IMG/VR virus record: IMGVR_UViG_3300007346_008098
Coordinates: 1 to 21,049 of that record
From: a virus
DNA: 21,049 nt
Strand: one strand, 5' to 3'
Program-made: the position numbers and the translations under genes
In this document: piece after piece, positions 14,723-21,049 of the stretch
How the letters are laid out: each line of letters opens with the position of its first letter
Position numbering within the stretch: the stretch's first letter is position 1
The notes under the pieces: generated by a model
Databases searched by the model: none
What the model was told of the DNA's origin: nothing
Seen by the model: the letters and a program-made list of their open reading frames with translations, nothing else

Positions 14723-14731
14723 GTTTAAAGA
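14723..14731 (+). promoter_or_regulatory. GTTTAAAG putative phage promoter element, rightward
   Basis: GTTTAAAGA on the plus strand, 24 nt upstream of the ATG at 14756. It would drive the chaperone-like, sheath and scaffold block. Confidence 0.6.
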
Positions 14732-14755
14732 AAATTACATATATAAGCCATAACT

Positions 14756-15100
14756 ATGCCCTCGAGTAAAATGTCAAGACCTGGCGCAGAAGCAGGAGAA
14801 CAACTTGATATCTCTAATGATTTTGATTTTGGAGATCCAGAGGTAGTCCCTGTAGAAGTATCTGAAGGTAAATATATTTATTTAAAAGAGCCTTGTGCAG
14901 AGGATCTGATCCACATTTCCGATATAAATGACGATGAAAAACTAAGCGAAATTGAGGCCACATTGCAAACAATTTGCGTTCTTCATATGCCAATAAATGG
15001 CGGAAAGAAACTAACGATGAAAGACGCAAAAAAACTCACTGCAAGACAGCTCAAAAAAATTGGAGAGGCGATGGGGGCTCTATTAGGATCAAATGAGTGA
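14756..15100 (+). CDS. Probable tail assembly chaperone (114 aa)
   Basis: Residues about 33-110 resemble small tail-assembly-chaperone-like proteins: a short beta start (VPVEVSEGKYIYLKEPCAED), then helices (LIHISDINDDEKLSEIEATL) ending in KKLTARQLKKIGEAMGALLG. The N-terminus is polar. These proteins bind the tape measure protein during tail assembly. The gene starts the rightward block, 24 nt after GTTTAAAG, with no clear SD. Its end overlaps the next start by 8 nt (ATGAGTGA). An in-frame A-AAA-AAA heptamer at 15028-15034 would allow -1 slippage but leads only to a ~20-codon tail. Family assignment is by pattern only, and no tape measure gene is seen in the window. Confidence 0.6.
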   Translation: MPSSKMSRPGAEAGEQLDISNDFDFGDPEVVPVEVSEGKYIYLKEPCAEDLIHISDINDDEKLSEIEATLQTICVLHMPINGGKKLTMKDAKKLTARQLKKIGEAMGALLGSNE

Positions 15101-15512
15101 TGAGTACGAAATAGAAAGAGAGCATAATTACACCGTATCTATAGAAGATAAAAACAAAAAAAGATTAGTATTTAGGGACATAACAGGACAAGATTTAGAG
15201 TTTTTAGAAAGGTTTATTAACAAAGAAAAAGAATTAAACTTAGAAGATGTTATAAAAATTTTGGAATTATTAAATGTTTCAAGTACTTCTATAAGAAAGA
15301 TTACACCTAGAGTAATCAAAGAAATATTTGAAATTGTAGCAAAAGAAATACTATGTAATTTTATGACAAAACTTCAGTGGTTAGAAGTTTGTTATGCTTT
15401 ACAAAATAATTCTTTTGTTGCTTTATCTTTTTTTGAATCTCAACCAATGACAAAAGTTATGGCAATGATTCAGGTTCATAAGAAAGCAGTCGATGGAATC
15501 AAAAGCTCTTAG
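15093..15512 (+). CDS. Chaperone-like small tail protein, second of a tandem pair (139 aa)
   Basis: Starts inside the end of the preceding gene (overlap ATGAGTGA) with AGGA 4 nt upstream, so the two are probably translationally coupled. Its first half repeats the plan of the 114-aa protein: a beta-type opening (KRLVFRDITGQDLEFLERFI) and a helix-rich continuation (LEDVIKILELLN, then ITPRVIKEIFEIVAKEIL). Both proteins place 'strand, then Dl/L helix' at similar spacing, so they may be diverged paralogues. The second half (MTKLQWLEVCYALQNNSFVA) is an added helical domain. A frameshift fusion of the two is unlikely, because a TAG at 15084-15086 closes this frame upstream. Function is inferred from pattern and position. 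Confidence 0.6.
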   Translation: MSDEYEIEREHNYTVSIEDKNKKRLVFRDITGQDLEFLERFINKEKELNLEDVIKILELLNVSSTSIRKITPRVIKEIFEIVAKEILCNFMTKLQWLEVCYALQNNSFVALSFFESQPMTKVMAMIQVHKKAVDGIKSS

Positions 15513-15518
15513 AAATAA

Positions 15519-15761
15519 ATGACCGACGAATTACGCTTAAAACTTATTTTAATCTTATGCTCAGTAACAGTTGATAAAAACCAATCTAGGTTAAGGGAAC
15601 TTGTGCAAGTTTGCTCTTACTATGTGACTGATAATGATTTTAATAAGATTATGCGTAAGTCTTTAAAAATCTTAGAAACACAAAAATGCGGTATTGAAAG
15701 CTGCACGGATTGGCTAATGAATAATCTTTTTGAGTTGTACAAGAACAATTTGGAAGATTAA
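15519..15761 (+). CDS. Hypothetical small helical protein (80 aa)
   Basis: Starts 6 nt after the preceding stop; no clear SD. The 80 residues read as alpha-helical with regular Leu/Ile spacing (LRLKLILILCSVTVDKNQSR) and four cysteines, including KCGIESC. Isolated cysteines in a cytoplasmic phage protein are unremarkable, but the KCGIESC pair is noticeable. It belongs to the same short operon as the chaperone-like pair and precedes the sheath promoter motif. No family recognised. Confidence 0.65.
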   Translation: MTDELRLKLILILCSVTVDKNQSRLRELVQVCSYYVTDNDFNKIMRKSLKILETQKCGIESCTDWLMNNLFELYKNNLED

Positions 15762-15780
15762 AGGTTATAAATGACCGTTT

Positions 15781-15789
15781 GTTTAAAGA
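15781..15789 (+). promoter_or_regulatory. GTTTAAAG putative phage promoter element before the tail sheath gene
   Basis: GTTTAAAGA, 38 nt upstream of the sheath ATG at 15828, within a 66-nt gap. It is followed by ATC as in the copies at 4989 and 14697 (both GTTTAAAGAT). A separate promoter would suit the high demand for sheath protein. Confidence 0.6.
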
Positions 15790-15827
15790 TCGATTGAAAG
15801 GCCTCTTACTTTGTAAAGAATTATTTT

Positions 15828-18800
15828 ATGGCTAATCCTGTAAACATCAATGTTGGCGCCATCCAGCGCCCTGGAGTGTTTGTTACTCAGTCATCGACTG
15901 GTGGATTACCTCAACCCCTAGCCTCTCACGCTATTGGTTACATTTTTGGTTCTACTCCGGTAGATCCATACGATGCAAATCCCGTCGAAGAGTATTCATC
16001 TCTCCCTCCTTACCAACCCACCCAGGTTGGTTCGCTAGAGGACTTTGTTCAGAAAGCAGGTGGTGTACCAACTGCTGCTAACAGTCCTCAGTCCATTATT
16101 TCTTACGATTCAGTAAGAGCATTTTTTGATAATGTCGGTGTAAATGGAATTCTATACTACACCCGCGTAACCCCTACTCCTGAGACAAAAATTGTCGTGA
16201 GCAAAGGAGCAGGTTGGAATCTATTTTCTTTGAAGCTTGGTGGAAGATACTTTGGAGATAAGTCTCTGGGTATCAATGATGCCGAAGGCGTAGAAATTAG
16301 AGTTATCTCAACTACTTCTTTAGATGCAAATGATAACGCATTTGATATCGTAGGATATTTGAGAGAAGAAGATCCTGATTTTAGCACATTCTATAGAATC
16401 GAGCAAGACGACGAAGAATCAAAGAACGCTACTTTTAGAATTTATTCTAAAGATACCCGCGTAATTCCCGTTGTTGATACCTTCAAGGCTTATCAGATTT
16501 CTGATACTGCATACGCAACTCCAGAAAACGCAGGAGCGGTCAATCAGTACGTTCCGATTAAAGAGCTTAATTTCCGTTGCGTTGCAAGAGACGTACTAAC
16601 ACAAGAAACACCTCTATTTGTTTCTGGTGCTGCTATTGGAAACTTTTTAGAAGCAACTTCGGTTACTGCGAATACAAATGGCACGAACTCTTTTGAAAGT
16701 GCTAGTGGAAAAATCAGAGTAGCTGATATCACTTCTCTATCTATTGGGACCGATGCTCTTGCTCCTGGAGACAAGGTTGTTTTAGAAGGTATTGACTTAG
16801 GTCAGGCATATAACGGAGCCGGTGAACTTCCCGCTGGTGGCGTTTTTTATAGCACAGTCTATGAAGTACTGAGCGTAGATGCCCCAGATGATTCCTTTAT
16901 TCTTGATAACGGCTCTGGTTCACCTCTTCTCTTCACTTCTAACGATTTAACTTCTGTAGTAAGAGTTCGTAGATTGGCTTATGATCCTTCAGAAGCTACT
17001 GAAGTATACCAAGCTATCGAAGATTTTCTAATTGACCAGGAAATCTATGCTACTGCAGCTGACATCCCCGATGACAAAATTGTTGCGGTATCGAGCGATG
17101 AAAGAGTAGGAAAAGATGATCATATCCGCTGGAGTGACTCATTCGCTGCTTATTATCAGTGGGATGCTGGAACTACTGCATTTACACCAGGTGCAGATGG
17201 CACGGGTCTTAGCGTAATTCCACAAGGTACAATTACCTCGGTTGGTGGTAATGTAACAAGAACCGGATATGTTCCTGATAGTGTTCAAGTTTTCTACGTA
17301 AACGTAGCAGGCGAAAACAGAGTAATCATCGCCAATGGCGCTACTCCTGCGGAACTAACCGATAGCATCACTACTTCGCTCAAAGAAATTCTTCAAGAAA
17401 AAGAACTCGATGGGTTCTACATCGTTGAGTCGGTAGAAGTTGACTATGAAACTGCGCTCGGAGCGGGTAATTATGCCCCGAATAACGGCGAAGCAATCGG
17501 AACAACCTTAGCTGTAGCAGGTGCTCCTGCCCTCCGTCCTTCGGCCGATGGTAGAGAACTCACAGGCTCACTTAGCGTAACTTCTGGAAATACCACAGTC
17601 CTAGGCACAAGATCTGCTCAAACAGGGACCATTGAACTCCAAGCAAATGGATCATTACTGGGTACAAACACAAACTTCCTTAGCGTAATTGCTCCTGGTT
17701 ACAGAATCCTTATCGGATCTGATACCTACGAAGTAGTTAGTGTTGCTTCAAACTCCCAGGCAATTGTTCGTAATCCTGGAGGCGCAACTGTTGCTTCTGG
17801 TGCTTCATATAGCATCGTAAGTTCTAGATTTACTGAGGAGCTATATGGCGGTGCTTCTATTGTTATCAATGGATATCGCTTTACAGTTAATTCCGTAACC
17901 AATGACGGAGAAATTGTAGTTGCTGAACAGCCCGCATTTACCTCAAGTTCAACACAAGGATTCTTAGATAGCTCTTCTGCTAATGGATTCTATCGCCACG
18001 ATTATATTCTTAAGGTAAAAATTACCTCTAAAAATGGTACTTCTTCGCCTATCGTACCTGGCTTAAATCGCTATGGTAAAAAAGACGAGAATATTATCAG
18101 AGCCAACTCAATCGACGAAGCCGCAGACTTTGCAAACTATAAGCTTTCTGCAAAAGCAAGATCACAAGACTTTACCTATGCCATCGAGCAAGGTATGGGA
18201 TCCGGTGATTTCCGTCCTGGATTCTTAATGGCTCCAGAGGCTTTTGCTGGAATTAAGTCAGAAGTGGGCGGATTAAGCAAAACCCAAGCACGTGAAGAAA
18301 GAGTAAAAGTTACTCAGTCTCTCTTAAAAGCTGCTGAGGGTAAGCTAGGAGGAACAGAAGGAATCTCTGGAACTCAACATATTGCCTTGGTTGATTGCGG
18401 ATCTGATGAACTAAGCCTAAGCGAAGTTCAAGACGAGCTGTCATATATTAAGCGTACTGCTGGCGCGCCATTTGGCCATGCTGCTTTCTACGCTCCTTAT
18501 ATCAAGAATGCCGCCGATAGGTTTATTCCTCCAAGCGCATTCATCGCCGGCATTGCATGCTCACGCTATGTAAACGAAGGCTTCCAGCAAGCCCCTGCCG
18601 GAGCAAGATATCCACTAAGAGGCGCAAACGGACTCTTATTTGATATTACTGCCCAACAACAAGAAGTAACATATCCTCTAGGCCTCAATCCTATCAGAAG
18701 CCTTCCTAACAGAGGAATTGTAGCCTGGGGTGCTCGCACAACGAGCTCTAATGCTCTCTTTAAGTTTGTCAATACTCGCGCTATTCTTAACGTCCTACTC

Positions 18801-19166
18801 GACGTTCTTGCAAGAAGCTTCGATGACATTCTCTTTGAGCAAATTGACTCGGCGGGTACACTTTACGCAAGAGCTAAGTCTATCGCCTCTCAGGTAATGG
18901 GCCAACTCTATCGTCAGGGTGCACTATTTGGTGCAAGACCAGAACAGGCATATTTAGTTGTTTGTTCTGATGCTAATAATTCTGTATCAGATCTAGAAAA
19001 CGGAACTCTCAGACTCGATGCTTATGTGGCTACATCACCCACACTTGAGCGCCTTGTTGTTACCGTTGTAAGAACACCGGCTGGTCAAGTTGCCCAGGTA
19101 TCCGACTCGTTCTCTAGAAACGTTGACAGATTTGATTATCTTCTTAATTCCGCCACCATCCAGTAA
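15828..19166 (+). CDS. Contractile tail sheath protein, expanded (1112 aa)
   Basis: Forms the contracting outer tail tube. The N-terminus (GAIQRPGVFVTQSSTGGLPQ) is typical of sheath proteins. The C-terminal ~390 residues are the conserved sheath core: SYIKRTAGAPFGHAAFYAPY with IPPSAFIAGI, NRGIVAWGARTT (about 964-975), FKFVNTRAILNVLLDVLARS (about 983-1002), RAKSIASQVMGQLYRQGALF, and the final domain. At 1112 aa it is far longer than T4 gp18 (659) or Mu sheath (about 495). The extra sequence is in the middle: residues about 260-710 hold beta-rich modules, among them GSLLGTNTNFLSVIAPGYRI with EVVSVASNSQAIV (about 608-650), a repeat style common in surface-exposed phage domains. Codon use is richer in C-ending codons than in neighbouring genes, as expected for a highly expressed gene. 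The stop is 7 nt before the next gene. Confidence 0.93.
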   Translation: MANPVNINVGAIQRPGVFVTQSSTGGLPQPLASHAIGYIFGSTPVDPYDANPVEEYSSLPPYQPTQVGSLEDFVQKAGGVPTAANSPQSIISYDSVRAFFDNVGVNGILYYTRVTPTPETKIVVSKGAGWNLFSLKLGGRYFGDKSLGINDAEGVEIRVISTTSLDANDNAFDIVGYLREEDPDFSTFYRIEQDDEESKNATFRIYSKDTRVIPVVDTFKAYQISDTAYATPENAGAVNQYVPIKELNFRCVARDVLTQETPLFVSGAAIGNFLEATSVTANTNGTNSFESASGKIRVADITSLSIGTDALAPGDKVVLEGIDLGQAYNGAGELPAGGVFYSTVYEVLSVDAPDDSFILDNGSGSPLLFTSNDLTSVVRVRRLAYDPSEATEVYQAIEDFLIDQEIYATAADIPDDKIVAVSSDERVGKDDHIRWSDSFAAYYQWDAGTTAFTPGADGTGLSVIPQGTITSVGGNVTRTGYVPDSVQVFYVNVAGENRVIIANGATPAELTDSITTSLKEILQEKELDGFYIVESVEVDYETALGAGNYAPNNGEAIGTTLAVAGAPALRPSADGRELTGSLSVTSGNTTVLGTRSAQTGTIELQANGSLLGTNTNFLSVIAPGYRILIGSDTYEVVSVASNSQAIVRNPGGATVASGASYSIVSSRFTEELYGGASIVINGYRFTVNSVTNDGEIVVAEQPAFTSSSTQGFLDSSSANGFYRHDYILKVKITSKNGTSSPIVPGLNRYGKKDENIIRANSIDEAADFANYKLSAKARSQDFTYAIEQGMGSGDFRPGFLMAPEAFAGIKSEVGGLSKTQAREERVKVTQSLLKAAEGKLGGTEGISGTQHIALVDCGSDELSLSEVQDELSYIKRTAGAPFGHAAFYAPYIKNAADRFIPPSAFIAGIACSRYVNEGFQQAPAGARYPLRGANGLLFDITAQQQEVTYPLGLNPIRSLPNRGIVAWGARTTSSNALFKFVNTRAILNVLLDVLARSFDDILFEQIDSAGTLYARAKSIASQVMGQLYRQGALFGARPEQAYLVVCSDANNSVSDLENGTLRLDAYVATSPTLERLVVTVVRTPAGQVAQVSDSFSRNVDRFDYLLNSATIQ

Positions 19167-19173
19167 TTGAAAA

Positions 19174-21030
19174 ATGCCCGATAATCAAGAAAATATATTA
19201 AACGCTAAAGAACCTCTATCATCTCAACAACCTAAAAAGATTGTACACATCGAGATGTTCAGAGCTGGACCTCAGATTAGCTCTTCGGGGCAAAAGATGA
19301 TGTTCACAGAGGAGGATCTTGATCAGGTTGTAGGGACATATGCTCCCGATCAACATGAGGCTCCCTTGATCATCGGGCACGATCAAACTGATTCGACCCC
19401 GGCCCTTGGCTGGGTAAAAAATCTTTGGAGAAAGGGCTCACAACTTTGGGGTAAGGTTGAACTTACCCCTAAAGCCGAGAAACTAATCAAAGATGGAGTT
19501 TTTAAAAAAGTAAGTAGTTCTTTTTACTTACCAGACGCAGAGACAAATCCCCACCCAGGAAAATTGGCTTTGCGCCATCTAGGACTAGTTTCAATTCCCG
19601 CCGTAAAAGGCTTAGCAGCTTTTTCCGAGGGTGGATTTGACGACGAAAAGATTATCAATTTAGCCCCGCAAGAAGGGGAAACCATTATCTCGTTTAAAGA
19701 AGCCTTAGAAACAAAAAACTCTACTATGACTAGAAAAAAGAAAACAACTGACGTTGCTCAGGAGGTCTCGGTAGATCATGCCGAGGGCGGAATGACCGTC
19801 AACATTAACATCGGAGGAGGCGGTAAGCCTTCTGTATACGACGACTCTGGTAATCAAGTTGATGAGACAGGCGCTCCAGCTGATTATAAGATGGAGTATG
19901 CCATGGACGAAGAAACCGAAGAAGACATGCCCGCAGATACCGATTCTGAAATGCCTGAGGAGGGCATGGAAGGAGAAGGAGATGACATGGGCCTAGAGGA
20001 CGAAGGTGGCGAAGAAGAAGCTCCAGAAGCCTCTGGTGAAGATGACATGGAAAGTGAGGAAGAGATGGGTTCAGAAGGAGAAGAAGCTCCTGCTGAAGAC
20101 GACGGATCGGAAGATATCTCTGGCGAAATGGAAAACAATGATAAAAAAATTGCGTCTCTAGCAGCCGAGTATGAAGAAGACGAGCTTTTCCAAGCTTTAG
20201 CCCTTAAAAAGCAAGCAAGTTCAATGATGGAAAAAGATATGTCTTACGGAGAAATGCCCGAAGGACTTAAAAAGCACATGGAAGAAAAAGAAGGAAAGGG
20301 AGAGGATGAAGAGGAGGATAAAAAGAAAGAAGCTGATATGGGAGAAGAGCAAGTAAGCGATAACGCCGAAGAAGCTCCTGAAGAAGAGAAGGAAGAAGCC
20401 AAGGCTGACATGGCCGAGGACAAAACTGAAGAGGACGAGGACGAAGAGAAAAAGAAAACTGATATGTCAGAAAAGGTTAAAGAAGAGAAGACTGAAGAGT
20501 CAGCATCTCATTCTGAAGAAGCTGCGCCTCTGGCTACAGAAACTCTGGATCATAGCGAATCCGCTATGGGAGATCAGAGCATTAATGCCCTTAATGCTCG
20601 GGTAGCCGAATTAGAGGAAGAGCTCAACAGACAAAGAAAGCTTGCTCGCGAGAAAGAAATCTCCTCGTTTGCTGAAGGTCTTTATGAGGCCGGAAAGCTT
20701 ACTGAACAGATCGTTCCTAAGTCCGATTTAGTTCGTTTCATGGAAACTCTTAATAATAAGAACTCCGTGAATTTCTCCGAGACCGGTAAGGCCTCTCAAT
20801 TCGACTTCTTCCGCGGAGTCCTTGAGTCACTTCCCTCTATGGTCTCTTTTGAAGAGTTTGCTACTCCTGCATCTGCTCCTAAAAAAGCAAAGACAGTTGA
20901 GCCTAACGCTTCTGGATACGCTTATGATCCAAACACAGCAGATATCCATGCCGAGGCACTTTCATACGCCGAGGAAAATGACTGCGATTATTTAACAGCT
21001 GTTAAGCTTGTTATTGAAAATAAAAACTGA
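19174..21030 (+). CDS. Prohead protease-scaffold fusion, Mu gpI-like
   Basis: Residues 1 to about 165 are a Mu gpI-type protease: FTEEDLDQVV, YAPDQHEAPLIIGHDQTD (with the conserved H-E-A-P-L-I-I-G-H pattern), ALGWVKNLW, FKKVSSSFYL and HLGLVSIPAVKGL. The His and the Ser in VSSSF are the likely catalytic residues. From about residue 185 comes the scaffold: a very acidic, Met-rich linker (about 230-460), a coiled coil (INALNARVAELEEELNRQRK, about 470-490), then conserved helical parts (FFRGVLESLPSMVSFEEF) and a C-terminal helix. In Mu, gpZ is made from an internal start in I; here an in-frame ATG (codon 185, position 19726) sits exactly at the domain border, with GTTTAAAGA 25 nt upstream. No good SD is seen at either start. 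Its neighbour downstream is probably the major capsid protein. Confidence 0.88.
   Translation: MPDNQENILNAKEPLSSQQPKKIVHIEMFRAGPQISSSGQKMMFTEEDLDQVVGTYAPDQHEAPLIIGHDQTDSTPALGWVKNLWRKGSQLWGKVELTPKAEKLIKDGVFKKVSSSFYLPDAETNPHPGKLALRHLGLVSIPAVKGLAAFSEGGFDDEKIINLAPQEGETIISFKEALETKNSTMTRKKKTTDVAQEVSVDHAEGGMTVNINIGGGGKPSVYDDSGNQVDETGAPADYKMEYAMDEETEEDMPADTDSEMPEEGMEGEGDDMGLEDEGGEEEAPEASGEDDMESEEEMGSEGEEAPAEDDGSEDISGEMENNDKKIASLAAEYEEDELFQALALKKQASSMMEKDMSYGEMPEGLKKHMEEKEGKGEDEEEDKKKEADMGEEQVSDNAEEAPEEEKEEAKADMAEDKTEEDEDEEKKKTDMSEKVKEEKTEESASHSEEAAPLATETLDHSESAMGDQSINALNARVAELEEELNRQRKLAREKEISSFAEGLYEAGKLTEQIVPKSDLVRFMETLNNKNSVNFSETGKASQFDFFRGVLESLPSMVSFEEFATPASAPKKAKTVEPNASGYAYDPNTADIHAEALSYAEENDCDYLTAVKLVIENKN
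19692..19700 (+). promoter_or_regulatory. Internal GTTTAAAG copy before an in-frame scaffold start
   Basis: GTTTAAAGA inside the protease-scaffold gene, 25 nt before the ATG at 19726. The sequence also encodes SFKEA in the protein, so a chance match cannot be excluded; a further in-gene match at 10971 has no start codon close behind it. Confidence 0.35.
19726..21030 (+). CDS. Possible independent scaffold protein from internal in-frame start (Mu gpZ-like)
   Basis: An in-frame ATG at codon 185 of the protease-scaffold gene opens a 434-aa product beginning MTRKKKTTDVAQ, which contains the acidic linker, coiled coil and scaffold C-terminus but no protease. Mu, lambda and many other phages make a separate scaffold this way. 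The domain border fits, and a GTTTAAAGA motif lies upstream, but a good SD is missing (only a weak TTAGAAA). Production of this product is inference. Confidence 0.45.
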   Translation: MTRKKKTTDVAQEVSVDHAEGGMTVNINIGGGGKPSVYDDSGNQVDETGAPADYKMEYAMDEETEEDMPADTDSEMPEEGMEGEGDDMGLEDEGGEEEAPEASGEDDMESEEEMGSEGEEAPAEDDGSEDISGEMENNDKKIASLAAEYEEDELFQALALKKQASSMMEKDMSYGEMPEGLKKHMEEKEGKGEDEEEDKKKEADMGEEQVSDNAEEAPEEEKEEAKADMAEDKTEEDEDEEKKKTDMSEKVKEEKTEESASHSEEAAPLATETLDHSESAMGDQSINALNARVAELEEELNRQRKLAREKEISSFAEGLYEAGKLTEQIVPKSDLVRFMETLNNKNSVNFSETGKASQFDFFRGVLESLPSMVSFEEFATPASAPKKAKTVEPNASGYAYDPNTADIHAEALSYAEENDCDYLTAVKLVIENKN

Positions 21031-21041
21031 GGTAATTACTA

Positions 21042-21049
21042 ATGGCAAC
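21042..21049 (+). CDS. Start of the next gene, probably major capsid protein; only first codons in window
   Basis: ATG GCA AC at the window end, with the weak SD GAGG (21029-21032) about 9 nt upstream and 11 nt after the scaffold stop. Mu-like and many other phages place the major head protein right after protease and scaffold; only position supports the assignment. Confidence 0.4.

Noticed and set aside
15028-15034. In-frame A-AAA-AAA slippery heptamer in the first chaperone-like gene, as a -1 frameshift site
   Set aside because: The -1 frame stops after about 20 codons and does not join the next ORF, which lies in the +1/-2 frame; no supporting structure was evident.
15073-15086. GGGGGC run near the end of the first chaperone-like gene, recalling the Mu -2 frameshift
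   Set aside because: The ORF2 frame has a TAG at 15084-15086 directly after it, so a shift here cannot reach the second gene, and codon re-pairing is poor.
19884-20138. Minus-strand 84-aa Ser/Pro-rich ORF
   Set aside because: It is the antisense reading of the Glu/Asp-rich scaffold linker; the odd composition follows from GAA/GAC codons on the other strand.

Overview
This window is part of the virion (structural) region of a tailed phage with a contractile tail (myovirus morphology). The identification rests on a Mu gp29-like (DUF935-type) portal, a Mu gpI-like prohead protease fused to a scaffold, a very long tail sheath, a probable tail tube, tail-assembly-chaperone-like proteins and a tail fibre. 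The DNA is AT-rich and almost gap-free, with many 1-25 nt gene overlaps. I see no integrase, repressor, transposase, tRNA, rRNA or CRISPR array. Genes for head and tail lie on both strands, and a dCMP deaminase cluster sits among them, which suggests a fairly large virulent-type phage rather than a compact Mu-like prophage. The host cannot be settled from this sequence.

Layout. (1) Positions 6555 to 1, minus strand: a Rossmann/SLOG-like protein, an unknown 321-aa protein, a 58-aa ORF, the portal, a probable tail tube, and a subtilisin-like (S8) protease with Ig-like C-terminal domains that runs off the left edge. (2) 6618-13206, plus strand: an unknown 1288-aa protein, a leucine-rich-repeat protein, a tail fibre with octapeptide repeats, and an unknown beta-rich protein; these look like peripheral tail or baseplate parts. 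(3) 14679-13198, minus strand: two small disordered proteins, a dCMP deaminase and a 115-aa unknown. It meets block 2 tail to tail with overlapping stop codons. (4) 14756 to the end, plus strand: three small proteins (two chaperone-like), the 1112-aa tail sheath, the protease-scaffold fusion, and the first codons of the next gene, probably the major capsid protein.

How they work together. The portal, protease and scaffold build and mature the prohead. Tube, sheath and chaperones build the contractile tail. The fibre block probably supplies host-contact parts. The deaminase would supply dUMP for dTTP synthesis. The S8 protein has an I9-like prodomain and all catalytic residues, so it is probably an active, self-activating protease, perhaps carried in the virion.

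The most striking non-coding signal is a repeated GTTTAAAG motif 12-38 nt upstream of start codons. It occurs on the sense strand before the first gene of each of the four blocks, before the portal and the sheath, in variant form before the tail tube, and inside the protease gene just before an in-frame ATG at the protease/scaffold boundary. Both divergent intergenic regions carry back-to-back copies. I read it as a phage-specific promoter element, probably late.
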